Assembly (NCBI GenBank): GCA_937862885.1
Contig: CALMEE010000136.1
Span: forward strand, 1-64,000
Direction: 5' to 3'
Source of the DNA: an uncultured Planctomycetaceae bacterium
GTDB lineage: Bacteria; Planctomycetota; Planctomycetia; Pirellulales; Pirellulaceae
DNA length: 64,000 nt
This document shows positions 35,794 to 46,440 of the stretch, one piece after another. Below the pieces are notes generated by a model, which had not been told where the DNA came from, made no database searches, and worked only from the letters and a program-made list of their open reading frames with translations. The position numbers and the translations under genes were made by a program. Numbering within the stretch: the stretch's first letter is position 1; each line of letters starts with the position of its first letter.

Positions 35794-37194
35794 TCAGGGG
35801 GCCAGTAGCAATCTACTGGGCGCTTCCAAATAAGAAATTACGTCGTTAAGGAACCGTGCTGCTGCAGCCCCATCGACGAGTCGATGATCGTACGAAATGC
35901 TCAGCGGCATCATCAATCGCGGAACGATGTCATTGTCTTTGACAACCGGTAATTTTCTGGATTTACCAATCAGAATGATCGCATTCTCAGGAACGTTAAC
36001 GATTGGCGTCGAGTAAGTACCGCCAATTGCACCCAAATTACTGATTGTGAACGTTCCTCCCTTAAGTTCATCTAGCGTGAAATCATTGTTGCGCACTTTC
36101 TCGGCCATCAGTGCTAACTGTTTGGCGATATCGGGAATCGACAATTGATCGGCGTCGCGCATTACCGGCACAACCAAGCCTCGATCGGTATCGACGGCAA
36201 CGCCGATGTTCACATAGTTCTTGTAGATGATATGTTCCTGATCCTCAGCGAGCGAAGAGTTGATAATCGGATGTTCCCGTAGTGCCAACGCTACCGATTT
36301 GATCACGAACGGCAAGCTAGTCAATTTGATACCTCGGGCAGCATAATCGGCCTTGCTCGTCTGCCGCAACTTTTCTAGGTCTGTAACGTCCGCGTCGTCG
36401 AAATTGGTGACTCGAGGAACTGAGGTCCATGAATCATGCATTTGTCGGGCGATGGTGCGACGCATGCGGGACAGCTTCTCGACACGCACGGGACCGAATT
36501 GATCTTGCTCACCACTCGTGGGCTGGGCACTCTGCCGCGCGCGGCCATCGGACCGCACAACACTCATGATATCGTCACGCGTGATTCGGCCACCGCTGCC
36601 ACTGCCGGAGACGCGGCTTAAATCGACGCCTACTTCGCGCGCCAAACGGCGCATCGCCGGGCCAGCCGGTATCTCGCCAGCATCAACCGAGGCACTCATT
36701 GGCACCGCTTGTGGCGAGGTTCTTTTCTGTGCGTCTGCCGAAACATCTGCCGCATCATCACGGCGAGTCGAGGAACCCGTTTTGTCAACGGATGAGCGCG
36801 GCTCAACACGTTCACTCGGCTGCTGTTCGCGGACATTGCCGTTTTTGGCTGCGGCTTGCTTCACTTCGTTATTGGATTGTGAAACGTCAGTTGGACTTGC
36901 CTCTGACTTGGGCTTGGCGGGAGCAGCAGGCGTTTGCTCAGCAGGCGCGGATTCAGCGATCGGTTCCAGTGTCAAGATCACTTGGCCAACCGGAATCGAG
37001 TCCCCTTCGCTGACATGAACTTTAACAATCTTGCCGCTAGCCGTTGATGGCACAATGGCCGTGGCCTTATCGGTCTCCAATTCAACGATACCATCTTCTT
37101 TCTGAATGACATCGCCGACTTTAACCAAGACTTCCAAAACATCCGCTGACTCGATGCCATCTCCCAAATTGGGGACCAAAATATCCACTGCCAT
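35794..37194 (-). CDS. aceF: Pyruvate dehydrogenase E2, dihydrolipoamide acetyltransferase
   Basis: This is the acetyltransferase core of pyruvate dehydrogenase; it transfers the acetyl group from lipoyl-lysine to CoA. The 466-residue product has one lipoyl domain with the modified Lys in ELETDKATAIVPS (Lys43), a long Ala/Pro/Glu-rich linker, a peripheral-subunit binding domain (PAMRRLAREVGVDLSRVSG, GRITRDDIM) and the catalytic domain ending in SISYDHRLVDGAAAARFLND. The ATG at 37194 gives the standard MAVDILVPNLG start; the frame is open 12 codons further upstream. It lies 60 bases downstream of aceE and is co-transcribed. The E3 (lpd) gene is not in the window. The identification is firm. 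Confidence 0.95.
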   Translation of the reverse strand: MAVDILVPNLGDGIESADVLEVLVKVGDVIQKEDGIVELETDKATAIVPSTASGKIVKVHVSEGDSIPVGQVILTLEPIAESAPAEQTPAAPAKPKSEASPTDVSQSNNEVKQAAAKNGNVREQQPSERVEPRSSVDKTGSSTRRDDAADVSADAQKRTSPQAVPMSASVDAGEIPAGPAMRRLAREVGVDLSRVSGSGSGGRITRDDIMSVVRSDGRARQSAQPTSGEQDQFGPVRVEKLSRMRRTIARQMHDSWTSVPRVTNFDDADVTDLEKLRQTSKADYAARGIKLTSLPFVIKSVALALREHPIINSSLAEDQEHIIYKNYVNIGVAVDTDRGLVVPVMRDADQLSIPDIAKQLALMAEKVRNNDFTLDELKGGTFTISNLGAIGGTYSTPIVNVPENAIILIGKSRKLPVVKDNDIVPRLMMPLSISYDHRLVDGAAAARFLNDVISYLEAPSRLLLAP

Positions 37195-37254
37195 AGTTAC
37201 ATCGACCGTGTGAAAAAGACGTCTGAACAAGTAACTTGATTACGATTTAAACGA

Positions 37255-39975
<2,721 letters not shown>

Positions 39976-40724
39976 TCGATTACCTTGAATTCCAAAAAAT
40001 TGTTAGTTCGTTTCAGCCACATAGGGCCAAAACCTCAATATGTTTTGCTAGGCCAGTACATCGGGTTCAACTCAATTCGCCTCAGCCGGTACGCGCGGAT
40101 CACAATGCAACATTGGTAAATCGTTTCAGCTGTGGCACACCGTGCGTCCTGTTTTCAGGTTTTCCAGAAGCCCGACTAAATCGCGACGCGCACAGGTCGG
40201 TTCAACTCACGCGACGGGCGACACTCAGTGAGGAATTCCTATCAGTCAAGTCGACCCGTACAGTCAGCAACACGCAATTATTTTACGCTTTCACCGAACA
40301 TCTGTACAATTGTCATAAACTCTTTGATCTTCGTAAAGGTCGGTTTCCCCGCACAATTGCGTATGAAGATGCCTAGCGGGAGAATGAATGCCCAAAGATG
40401 CATTTAGCGGATTAGTCATCCCAGCCCGAATCCATGTTGAGCGTTTGATGTAACCGTACCCTGGTTAACTTTACGTCGAGAGCCATGCGCGACGTACGGC
40501 TTGTAGTTGCAGCCAATTGTGCAGAGGAGACAGTGGTGAGAGGAAAGTTCTCGATGCGGATCGGACAAACGATTGCAAGTTCATGCGTGATCGGATGAAC
40601 GATTGAGGAATTTTACCGATGTGACAAATACTATGTCGATTGGATTCTGATTGCAGGCAAGTTGCTCGCTGGGAAAAGAACCGATAAACGAAGTGGTTCT
40701 TGAGGAGTTGAAGACTGACGTCCA
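39976..40724. other. Upstream region of aceE, no gene seen
   Basis: About 750 bases between aceE and the BON-domain gene, both leftward. The frame at 40113-40376 has no ribosome site or family match. The region probably holds the promoter and leader of the PDH operon. Confidence 0.4.
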
Positions 40725-40982
40725 TCAATCTTTATCGACGAGCAATTCGTTCGAAATGATCAATTGGTTGTTCGCCCGCCGAATCGCCTCCTGAACCAGC
40801 TGTTTTTCCAGGAATGAAGATACGCTCCCACGCAGCACAACATCCGATCGATCAATCCGGTAGAAAATGCGATCTCCAGCACCATCCACCGTTGAGATCG
40901 CGGCAGATATTGCTCGCTCCAATTGATTTTTATTCGCCCCTAAGTCGCTCGGTGGGGAAGAGTGGTCCATGATTGCGGGCAC
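40725..40982 (-). CDS. Small BON-domain protein
   Basis: The 85-residue product is essentially one BON domain: IFYRIDRSDVVLRGSVSSFLEKQLVQEAIRRANNQLIISNELLV matches the alpha-beta pattern with the conserved central glycine (LRGSV) and the closing VxNxL-like strand (about residues 38-82). BON domains bind phospholipid membranes or peptidoglycan and occur in stress-related envelope proteins. No signal peptide is present, so it may be cytosolic. The start is a GTG at 40980-40982, with AAGGAG seven bases before; the internal ATG at 40970 has no such site. It is followed by no obvious partner. Confidence 0.75.
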   Translation of the reverse strand: MPAIMDHSSPPSDLGANKNQLERAISAAISTVDGAGDRIFYRIDRSDVVLRGSVSSFLEKQLVQEAIRRANNQLIISNELLVDKD

Positions 40983-41186
40983 TGTGAAGTCTCCTTGATC
41001 ACGAGAATTGAAGAACTAAATTTCCTTAGGAGCTTACCACACCATTAGCGAAATCGTGTTAAATCAACGTCATTTGGCATACAAGTTTACCCAAAACTTA
41101 ATATTGGACGGCATTCTAAAACAGTCTTACCTAATTTACGGGCCTGATACACGGCTTGTCGTCCACATCGATTACCGCGAAGCGTT

Positions 41187-41837
41187 TCACAACCTTAGCA
41201 AATCGGTAAACGACTGGGCGACTTGGTCACTTTTCCAAACCATCCAGACGCCAGCCAACAAGACCAACGTCGTTGCCATGCCGATAAATAGCCAGCCGAT
41301 TAGACTCCGTTTCTGCTCATGAGATGCGAGTATTTGTTTCAACTCTTTCTCGATCGTACGCCAGCCCTCCAGACTCTGGCGGCCCCCAATGGCAACCAGT
41401 TGGGTTATGTTGCCGAATCGATTTCCCTCGATATTGAATTTGACATTGAGCGTAGGCAGGATCAACGTGTCCTCGACCCAGCGGCAATTGCGATCCAATC
41501 GAAATGCGAACTCACTAATCACCGAGCGGATTCGTTCAGGCCGCGCATTGTAGATGACGATGCGCGGTCGCAGCAACAAGACCACTAAGGCTACGCACAA
41601 ACCATAGAAGGCCAAAACGAGCAGCCAAACCCAATACCCTAAACTCCGCGAGGCAGCTTCAGGAAAGAATAACTCCAGTGGCCCTATCGTCATGAGCCCT
41701 GAAATACCGATTCCCAGCGCCGCGATATCCCGCGCGCCTGTCGTCACAAAAGGCAACTTTCTCAGGTGGATGATGCCGATCAGCAGAAAGTAGACACCCA
41801 GCGGGGCAGCAGCAATCGCAAAACGCAAAGGATCCAA
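41187..41837 (-). CDS. Hypothetical membrane protein, 216 residues
   Basis: The protein has four likely membrane helices: residues 3-22 (PLRFAIAAAPLGVYFLLIGI), 36-58, 67-92 (YWVWLLVLAFYGLCVALVVL) and a C-terminal one near 184-202 (LIGWLFIGMATTLVLLAGVW). Between helices three and four a soluble loop of about 90 residues has a beta pattern (IVIYNARPERIRSVISEFAF, LNVKFNIEGNRFG). The start is TTG at 41835-41837, with AGGAAA in position. It ends 18 bases before the glutaminyl-cyclase gene's stop, on the same strand, so the two may be co-transcribed. No family is recognised. Confidence 0.7.
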   Translation of the reverse strand: MDPLRFAIAAAPLGVYFLLIGIIHLRKLPFVTTGARDIAALGIGISGLMTIGPLELFFPEAASRSLGYWVWLLVLAFYGLCVALVVLLLRPRIVIYNARPERIRSVISEFAFRLDRNCRWVEDTLILPTLNVKFNIEGNRFGNITQLVAIGGRQSLEGWRTIEKELKQILASHEQKRSLIGWLFIGMATTLVLLAGVWMVWKSDQVAQSFTDLLRL

Positions 41838-41855
41838 GATCGGTTTCCTGTTAAA

Positions 41856-42761
41856 CTAACGTTTTTCAACTAAGCGAATCTCGAACAACTTTGGCCAAAG
41901 CTTCCCAGTTACGAGTAATGTCTTATTTTCCGAATGCACGGCGATCCCATTGAGGACCGCTTCTCGGTGACTGCGTTGATTGCGTGGATATAGCCCACTA
42001 AGATTTATCCGTGCTTCGACGAAACCGTGCGCTGGTTCGATTACATAAATTGAATCGTCATGCCAGACATTCGCATAAATGCGATTGTTAATGTATTCTA
42101 GTTCGTTGATCTGATATAGGGGGCGATTGCCGCTGCGCACCGTCACCTCACGAACAGTCTTGAACGTCGACGGATCGACAAACCGCAATTTCGCTGTACC
42201 GTCACTGACGATCAAATGCCTGCCATCATACGTTAACCCCCAACCTTCCTCCCAGTCGTAGGGGATTTCCTCAACCAGATTAAGTTCCAGGTCATAGACG
42301 AGTGCAACCCTGGATTTGTAGGTCAGCTGGATCAACCGGTTGTTCACTTTTGCCAACCCTTCACCAAAGTGTTTGGCATCCAGCTCACGTTTTTTTATGA
42401 TGTTGCCCTCCAAATCCGTAATGCGTATCGTCGACAGCGGTACATCACCCAGGGTTCGTGGGCTGCCCGTGCTCTCATACAAGTACTTGCCGTCAAAGTA
42501 CAGTCCTTGCGTAAACGCGGTGCTGTCGTGCTTATACTCGTTAACAATCTCGTAGGTATATTCTTTGATATCGGAGCGGCCGCCACGCATCAAAACAAGA
42601 CTTGAACCCCCTAAGGTGATGACGAGGAAAAGCACAATCAAGGGAATTCGTTGAGTTGGGAAACGAAAACCACCAGCCGCCGACCGATTCGATGCTTCGG
42701 TTTGGTTACCCGAAGAGGGTGATGTGGGCTTCTTTTGTTTTGTTCTTTTTTGCGCAGACAT
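41856..42761 (-). CDS. Glutaminyl-peptide cyclotransferase (glutamine cyclotransferase family)
   Basis: This enzyme converts N-terminal glutamine of exported peptides to pyroglutamate. The 301-residue product has an N-terminal signal anchor (IPLIVLFLVITLGGSSLVLM) and a five-bladed beta-propeller typical of plant and bacterial type-I glutaminyl cyclases. Visible blocks: HDSTAFTQGLYFDGKYLYES near residues 80-100, STGSPRTLGDVPLS, FGEGLAKVNNRLIQLTYK, WGLTYDGRHLIVSDGTAKL, INELEYINNRIYANVW and VLNGIAVHSENKTLLVTGK. The ATG at 42761 is chosen since an upstream TTG frame adds only five residues. It is likely co-transcribed with the membrane protein downstream. Confidence 0.9.
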   Translation of the reverse strand: MSAQKRTKQKKPTSPSSGNQTEASNRSAAGGFRFPTQRIPLIVLFLVITLGGSSLVLMRGGRSDIKEYTYEIVNEYKHDSTAFTQGLYFDGKYLYESTGSPRTLGDVPLSTIRITDLEGNIIKKRELDAKHFGEGLAKVNNRLIQLTYKSRVALVYDLELNLVEEIPYDWEEGWGLTYDGRHLIVSDGTAKLRFVDPSTFKTVREVTVRSGNRPLYQINELEYINNRIYANVWHDDSIYVIEPAHGFVEARINLSGLYPRNQRSHREAVLNGIAVHSENKTLLVTGKLWPKLFEIRLVEKR

Positions 42762-43203
42762 GTTACTTTCTTTCAAAGAAATCGCCTGTACATTTTTAGT
42801 CCAACACGGACCTTTTTGAAATAGGGCGGGCTTTTCGACTCGGCTTAAAGCGACAGGAAACCTGAGCGTCTGGTTTCATCTTCTACGCAAACTACCGCCG
42901 CACACAAATTCAGACGCATGTGAAGAGATTTTGCAGTGCATTTTTTCGCTTTATTAGATTACCGAGGCTCAAGACCGTCTTTCTCTGGCTTGTTTTTCTC
43001 GAGTTCAGGCATTAGGTATTGGACCTAGACAGGGACAAAAAACACAGTGAATGCCGCATCTTCAGTCGGCAGATCGCAGCTTCTCAACATTCGAATTGCG
43101 TAGAAGGCTACGAAATTGACTCGAACGCGAGCAATTACCGTGCGATGGCCCCGTCTCTTTCTTCCGCTATGGAGCAACGCCATCTCGGTGCGAACATTCA
43201 CCT
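42762..43203. other. Intergenic region between addA and glutaminyl cyclase
   Basis: About 440 bases upstream of the cyclase gene and downstream of addA. It holds no recognisable frame. No stem with a T-run that would end addA transcription was found. Confidence 0.4.
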
Positions 43204-46200
43204 TCAGAAAACCTTGACAACCTGGTCAGCCTCTACAAAAGCCAAGCGTACCGCAACTTGTTCTAAACCTAAGCCAAAAACTTCTGCTGCGGCAAAACGA
43301 TAGCTTTCCATTTGTGGCAAGTACCACTCGACACGCTCGGATAGTCCAGCAGAATTATGTTTGTCAAATCGATCGGTTTTGAAGTCAATTACCTCGACAA
43401 AACGCACCTCGCCGTCTAGTTGATAGAGCACCAAGCGATCGATAAACCCTTGCAGGAGTGAATCACCTTGGAGCACCGCAAAGGCACGCTCGTTTTCCAC
43501 GACAAGTTCTCCAACGCCATCTTGCAAATCAAGGGTCGGACGGTCGTCCGTAAATCTTCGTTTGGAGAGGAGTCGCGAGATGTTGGGCAATTGGATATAG
43601 GAAAAGAATTTGTGCTTTGCTTCAGCCAACTGCGAAGGTGCTGCACCCAGAATCGTTGACAACCGCTCGTCTAACTCGCGCTCATCCGGAACTCGCGCAT
43701 CAAGCCAATCGACTAATTCGAAGCAAGCATGAATGAGCGTGCCAAACATCATTGCTTCCATGTTCTCAACAGACCGCAGTGTTGAGCCCAACTCGATCAT
43801 GCGGACTCCCTCACGTCTCGATGGGCTGGACAATGGAATCATTCTGCTGACGGATTGTGGAGTCGCCAGACGCACTTGGTTCAAATAGGACCAGTCCCTG
43901 TACGGGCTCGGACCGACCAAGGATTCGATATCGCCGGGAGAATCTTTTCGATCAAATGAAGTGGAGTCCCAGTCAATATCCCCCAAGCTCCACAACACCG
44001 AATTTTCGGCCGCACTTGCGCCAACTTGCAGTGCGTTGGTGATCACTCCTTGCCAGGTCTTGTGTTCCAATTTGAAATCATCCTCCACGAGCAGATGCAT
44101 GGCATGTTTCGCTCGCGTCAACGCAACATACATTAAGCACAATTCGCCAAATACTTCTGCCTGTAAATGCTGTTCGTGTGCTTGCTGTAAAGTTTCCGGC
44201 AGTAGCCGGCGATGATCTTTGTTCACGTAACGACAAATACATGAAATCGGCTCAGTCGCGCCATCCCTTCCGCTAATAAAACCTTGCCGCGTTCGAATCA
44301 GCGGGTAACCAAGTTCCGGCAGAACGACAACATCAAATTCCAGACCTTTTGCCTGATGGATCGTCATGACTCGCACATCGCTGCCCAGCGGGTCATCAAT
44401 CCTAAACGCTTCAAGCTGTCGTCGGAACGTCTTCAAGGGTTGATCCAGCTTTTCAAACGCATACGCCATATCAATCAGCTGATTCAATCGAGTCCGTTCC
44501 CGGAGCGTGCAATACTCAAATATAAGCTCGGCCCAACCTTCAATCACTACTGCAAGTCCCAGACGACCGATTCGCTGGCGAGCACTCTGGCAAAATTCTT
44601 CGATCCAGGCCGACTCCCGATCAAGGGATCCAAACAAGCTACCGGTTTTTTCTGACGTATCGGATCGCACTTCCCCCCGCCGCGCAAGTCGTTCCGCTTC
44701 GTACGTTGCTGGACGCAAGCCCAATTTTTGGCCGAGGTAACTGTGGGCTACATGGAAACGCGCGGCTTCATCTCCAGGATAGTCAATCAGGTGCAACAGC
44801 GAATAAACGAGATTCACAGCAGCAGAATCTAACAGTGAATTGCCACCCTCTTCACTGGCCTGCACACCGCGATGCCGCAACAGGATGACAAGTTGATTGA
44901 CGACTGCGTTACGCCTCGCCAATACCCCAAACGACTTTCCCGGATGTCGCTCGACTAACTCCAAAATCCGATTCGCCGCGCATTCCAGCAAAGTACACGA
45001 TTCGTTTGGTTCGAGCGCTTCAATCGCTACGTAGCCCGGCATTTCAGGAGCATACGATGTATGGTTGCTGAAACGCTGCTGCCACCGTTCGATAAAGGGC
45101 GTGGCATCACTCGGCTCGGATATGTTGCTCAACTTGTGAAAAATTTGGTTGACGGCATCAATGACCACTGGGGACGATCGCCGACTCACAGTTAACTCAG
45201 ACAACTCCTGCGGGTCAGTTAGTAACGACTCGACTTCATCAAAAACCTCGGCTACGCCACCACGCCATCCGTAGATCGCCTGTTTCGTGTCACCCACACA
45301 AAAGAGTGAACCCTCATCCGAACTATTGATGGATTCCAAGGCAAATGGCTGCAAAACTCTCCATTGTTCAAGTGATGTGTCCTGGAACTCATCCAACAAC
45401 AAGTGCTTGATGTTCTGATCTAATCGCAAATTGACTTCATGCGGCGTAAGCAGAGACGTCAATGTCGACACGCGTCGTGTAACCGATGAAAATGTTAAGC
45501 TGCTGCGTTCCAATTCCAGTTGTTGATACGCTTGATCGTATGTCTGCAACAACGCGTATGCCCCGTGATTTTGCATGTTTAACTCGGCGAACAAAGCCAT
45601 TCGCGCCTGTGTGATGAATTCCTGGTACGCTGCAATAATTTCAGGAGCCGGGGGTTTACCGTAGTATTTGGGCTCCCCATCGAGAATGGACTCGATCAGT
45701 TTGCCATCAAAGACCTTTTTCCAATCCCCTTCCAGCAACCTTTCAGAATCGTTGCGCATTCGTTTGGTTAACCCAGCGTGACTAGCGTGCGGAGCCAGCT
45801 CGCTCAGCTGTTCACTGAGAGTCTGCCAGGCACCTGGCGTAGGGGCTTCATCTGGAATTCGCGTCCATGCTGCAGGAAGAGCGTCCAAATAAACCTCATG
45901 CAAATCATCAATCGTTGTCCGTACCATTCTGGCGATGCCGATGGCTGTTTCACCCTTATTCAACAAATAGACAAATTCTTTGGCGTCGACATGATCCAGG
46001 GCGACTCGGATGGCTTCGGTAATCAAGGAGTTCAGTTCGGCTTCATCCACGATCCGCCAGTCGTGGCGTAAGCCCACTTCAACTGAGAATGCCCGTGCAA
46101 GTTGCGCGAAAAAGGAATCGAGGGTCGAGATTTGCAGTTGGTGCAGCGCAGCGATTAAGTTTTGCAATTGGCTCCCGAAAAAATCGCGAGGTCGCTCCAA

Positions 46201-46440
46201 CGCAATTTCGATCGCACCAGCAGTATTACTGGCGAAGTTGTCATCTAAAGACGCCATCGCCAAGCGTTCGAACACACGATCCAAAATCTCGCCGGCAGCC
46301 TTGCGCGTGAACGTGGTTGCCAAGATTTCGTGGGGCTGCGTACCGGCTGACAACAACTGGATGAAGCGACTGGAAAGTTGGTAGGTTTTTCCAGTACCTG
46401 CCGAGGCACGAATCAGAAGGTTCTTTGTCAACGTGCTCAT
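43204..46440 (-). CDS. AddA-type helicase-nuclease (RecB-like)
   Basis: The 1078-residue product is the helicase-nuclease subunit of a double-strand-break end-processing complex. Walker A is RASAGTGKTY at 11-20; further motifs are LATTFTRKAAGEILDRVF, LLLDEFQDTSLEQW, VGDTKQAIYGWRGG, MTIHQAKGLEFDVVVLPE and YVALTRAKHAMHLL. The C-terminal PD-(D/E)xK nuclease has the VEVIDFKTDRF site about 60 residues before the end. The start ATG at 46440 overlaps the addB stop (TGA at 46437-46439), so the pair is translationally coupled. Function follows from AddAB of Gram-positive and alpha-proteobacterial systems. The Chi motif of this lineage cannot be derived here. Confidence 0.88.
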   Translation of the reverse strand: MSTLTKNLLIRASAGTGKTYQLSSRFIQLLSAGTQPHEILATTFTRKAAGEILDRVFERLAMASLDDNFASNTAGAIEIALERPRDFFGSQLQNLIAALHQLQISTLDSFFAQLARAFSVEVGLRHDWRIVDEAELNSLITEAIRVALDHVDAKEFVYLLNKGETAIGIARMVRTTIDDLHEVYLDALPAAWTRIPDEAPTPGAWQTLSEQLSELAPHASHAGLTKRMRNDSERLLEGDWKKVFDGKLIESILDGEPKYYGKPPAPEIIAAYQEFITQARMALFAELNMQNHGAYALLQTYDQAYQQLELERSSLTFSSVTRRVSTLTSLLTPHEVNLRLDQNIKHLLLDEFQDTSLEQWRVLQPFALESINSSDEGSLFCVGDTKQAIYGWRGGVAEVFDEVESLLTDPQELSELTVSRRSSPVVIDAVNQIFHKLSNISEPSDATPFIERWQQRFSNHTSYAPEMPGYVAIEALEPNESCTLLECAANRILELVERHPGKSFGVLARRNAVVNQLVILLRHRGVQASEEGGNSLLDSAAVNLVYSLLHLIDYPGDEAARFHVAHSYLGQKLGLRPATYEAERLARRGEVRSDTSEKTGSLFGSLDRESAWIEEFCQSARQRIGRLGLAVVIEGWAELIFEYCTLRERTRLNQLIDMAYAFEKLDQPLKTFRRQLEAFRIDDPLGSDVRVMTIHQAKGLEFDVVVLPELGYPLIRTRQGFISGRDGATEPISCICRYVNKDHRRLLPETLQQAHEQHLQAEVFGELCLMYVALTRAKHAMHLLVEDDFKLEHKTWQGVITNALQVGASAAENSVLWSLGDIDWDSTSFDRKDSPGDIESLVGPSPYRDWSYLNQVRLATPQSVSRMIPLSSPSRREGVRMIELGSTLRSVENMEAMMFGTLIHACFELVDWLDARVPDERELDERLSTILGAAPSQLAEAKHKFFSYIQLPNISRLLSKRRFTDDRPTLDLQDGVGELVVENERAFAVLQGDSLLQGFIDRLVLYQLDGEVRFVEVIDFKTDRFDKHNSAGLSERVEWYLPQMESYRFAAAEVFGLGLEQVAVRLAFVEADQVVKVF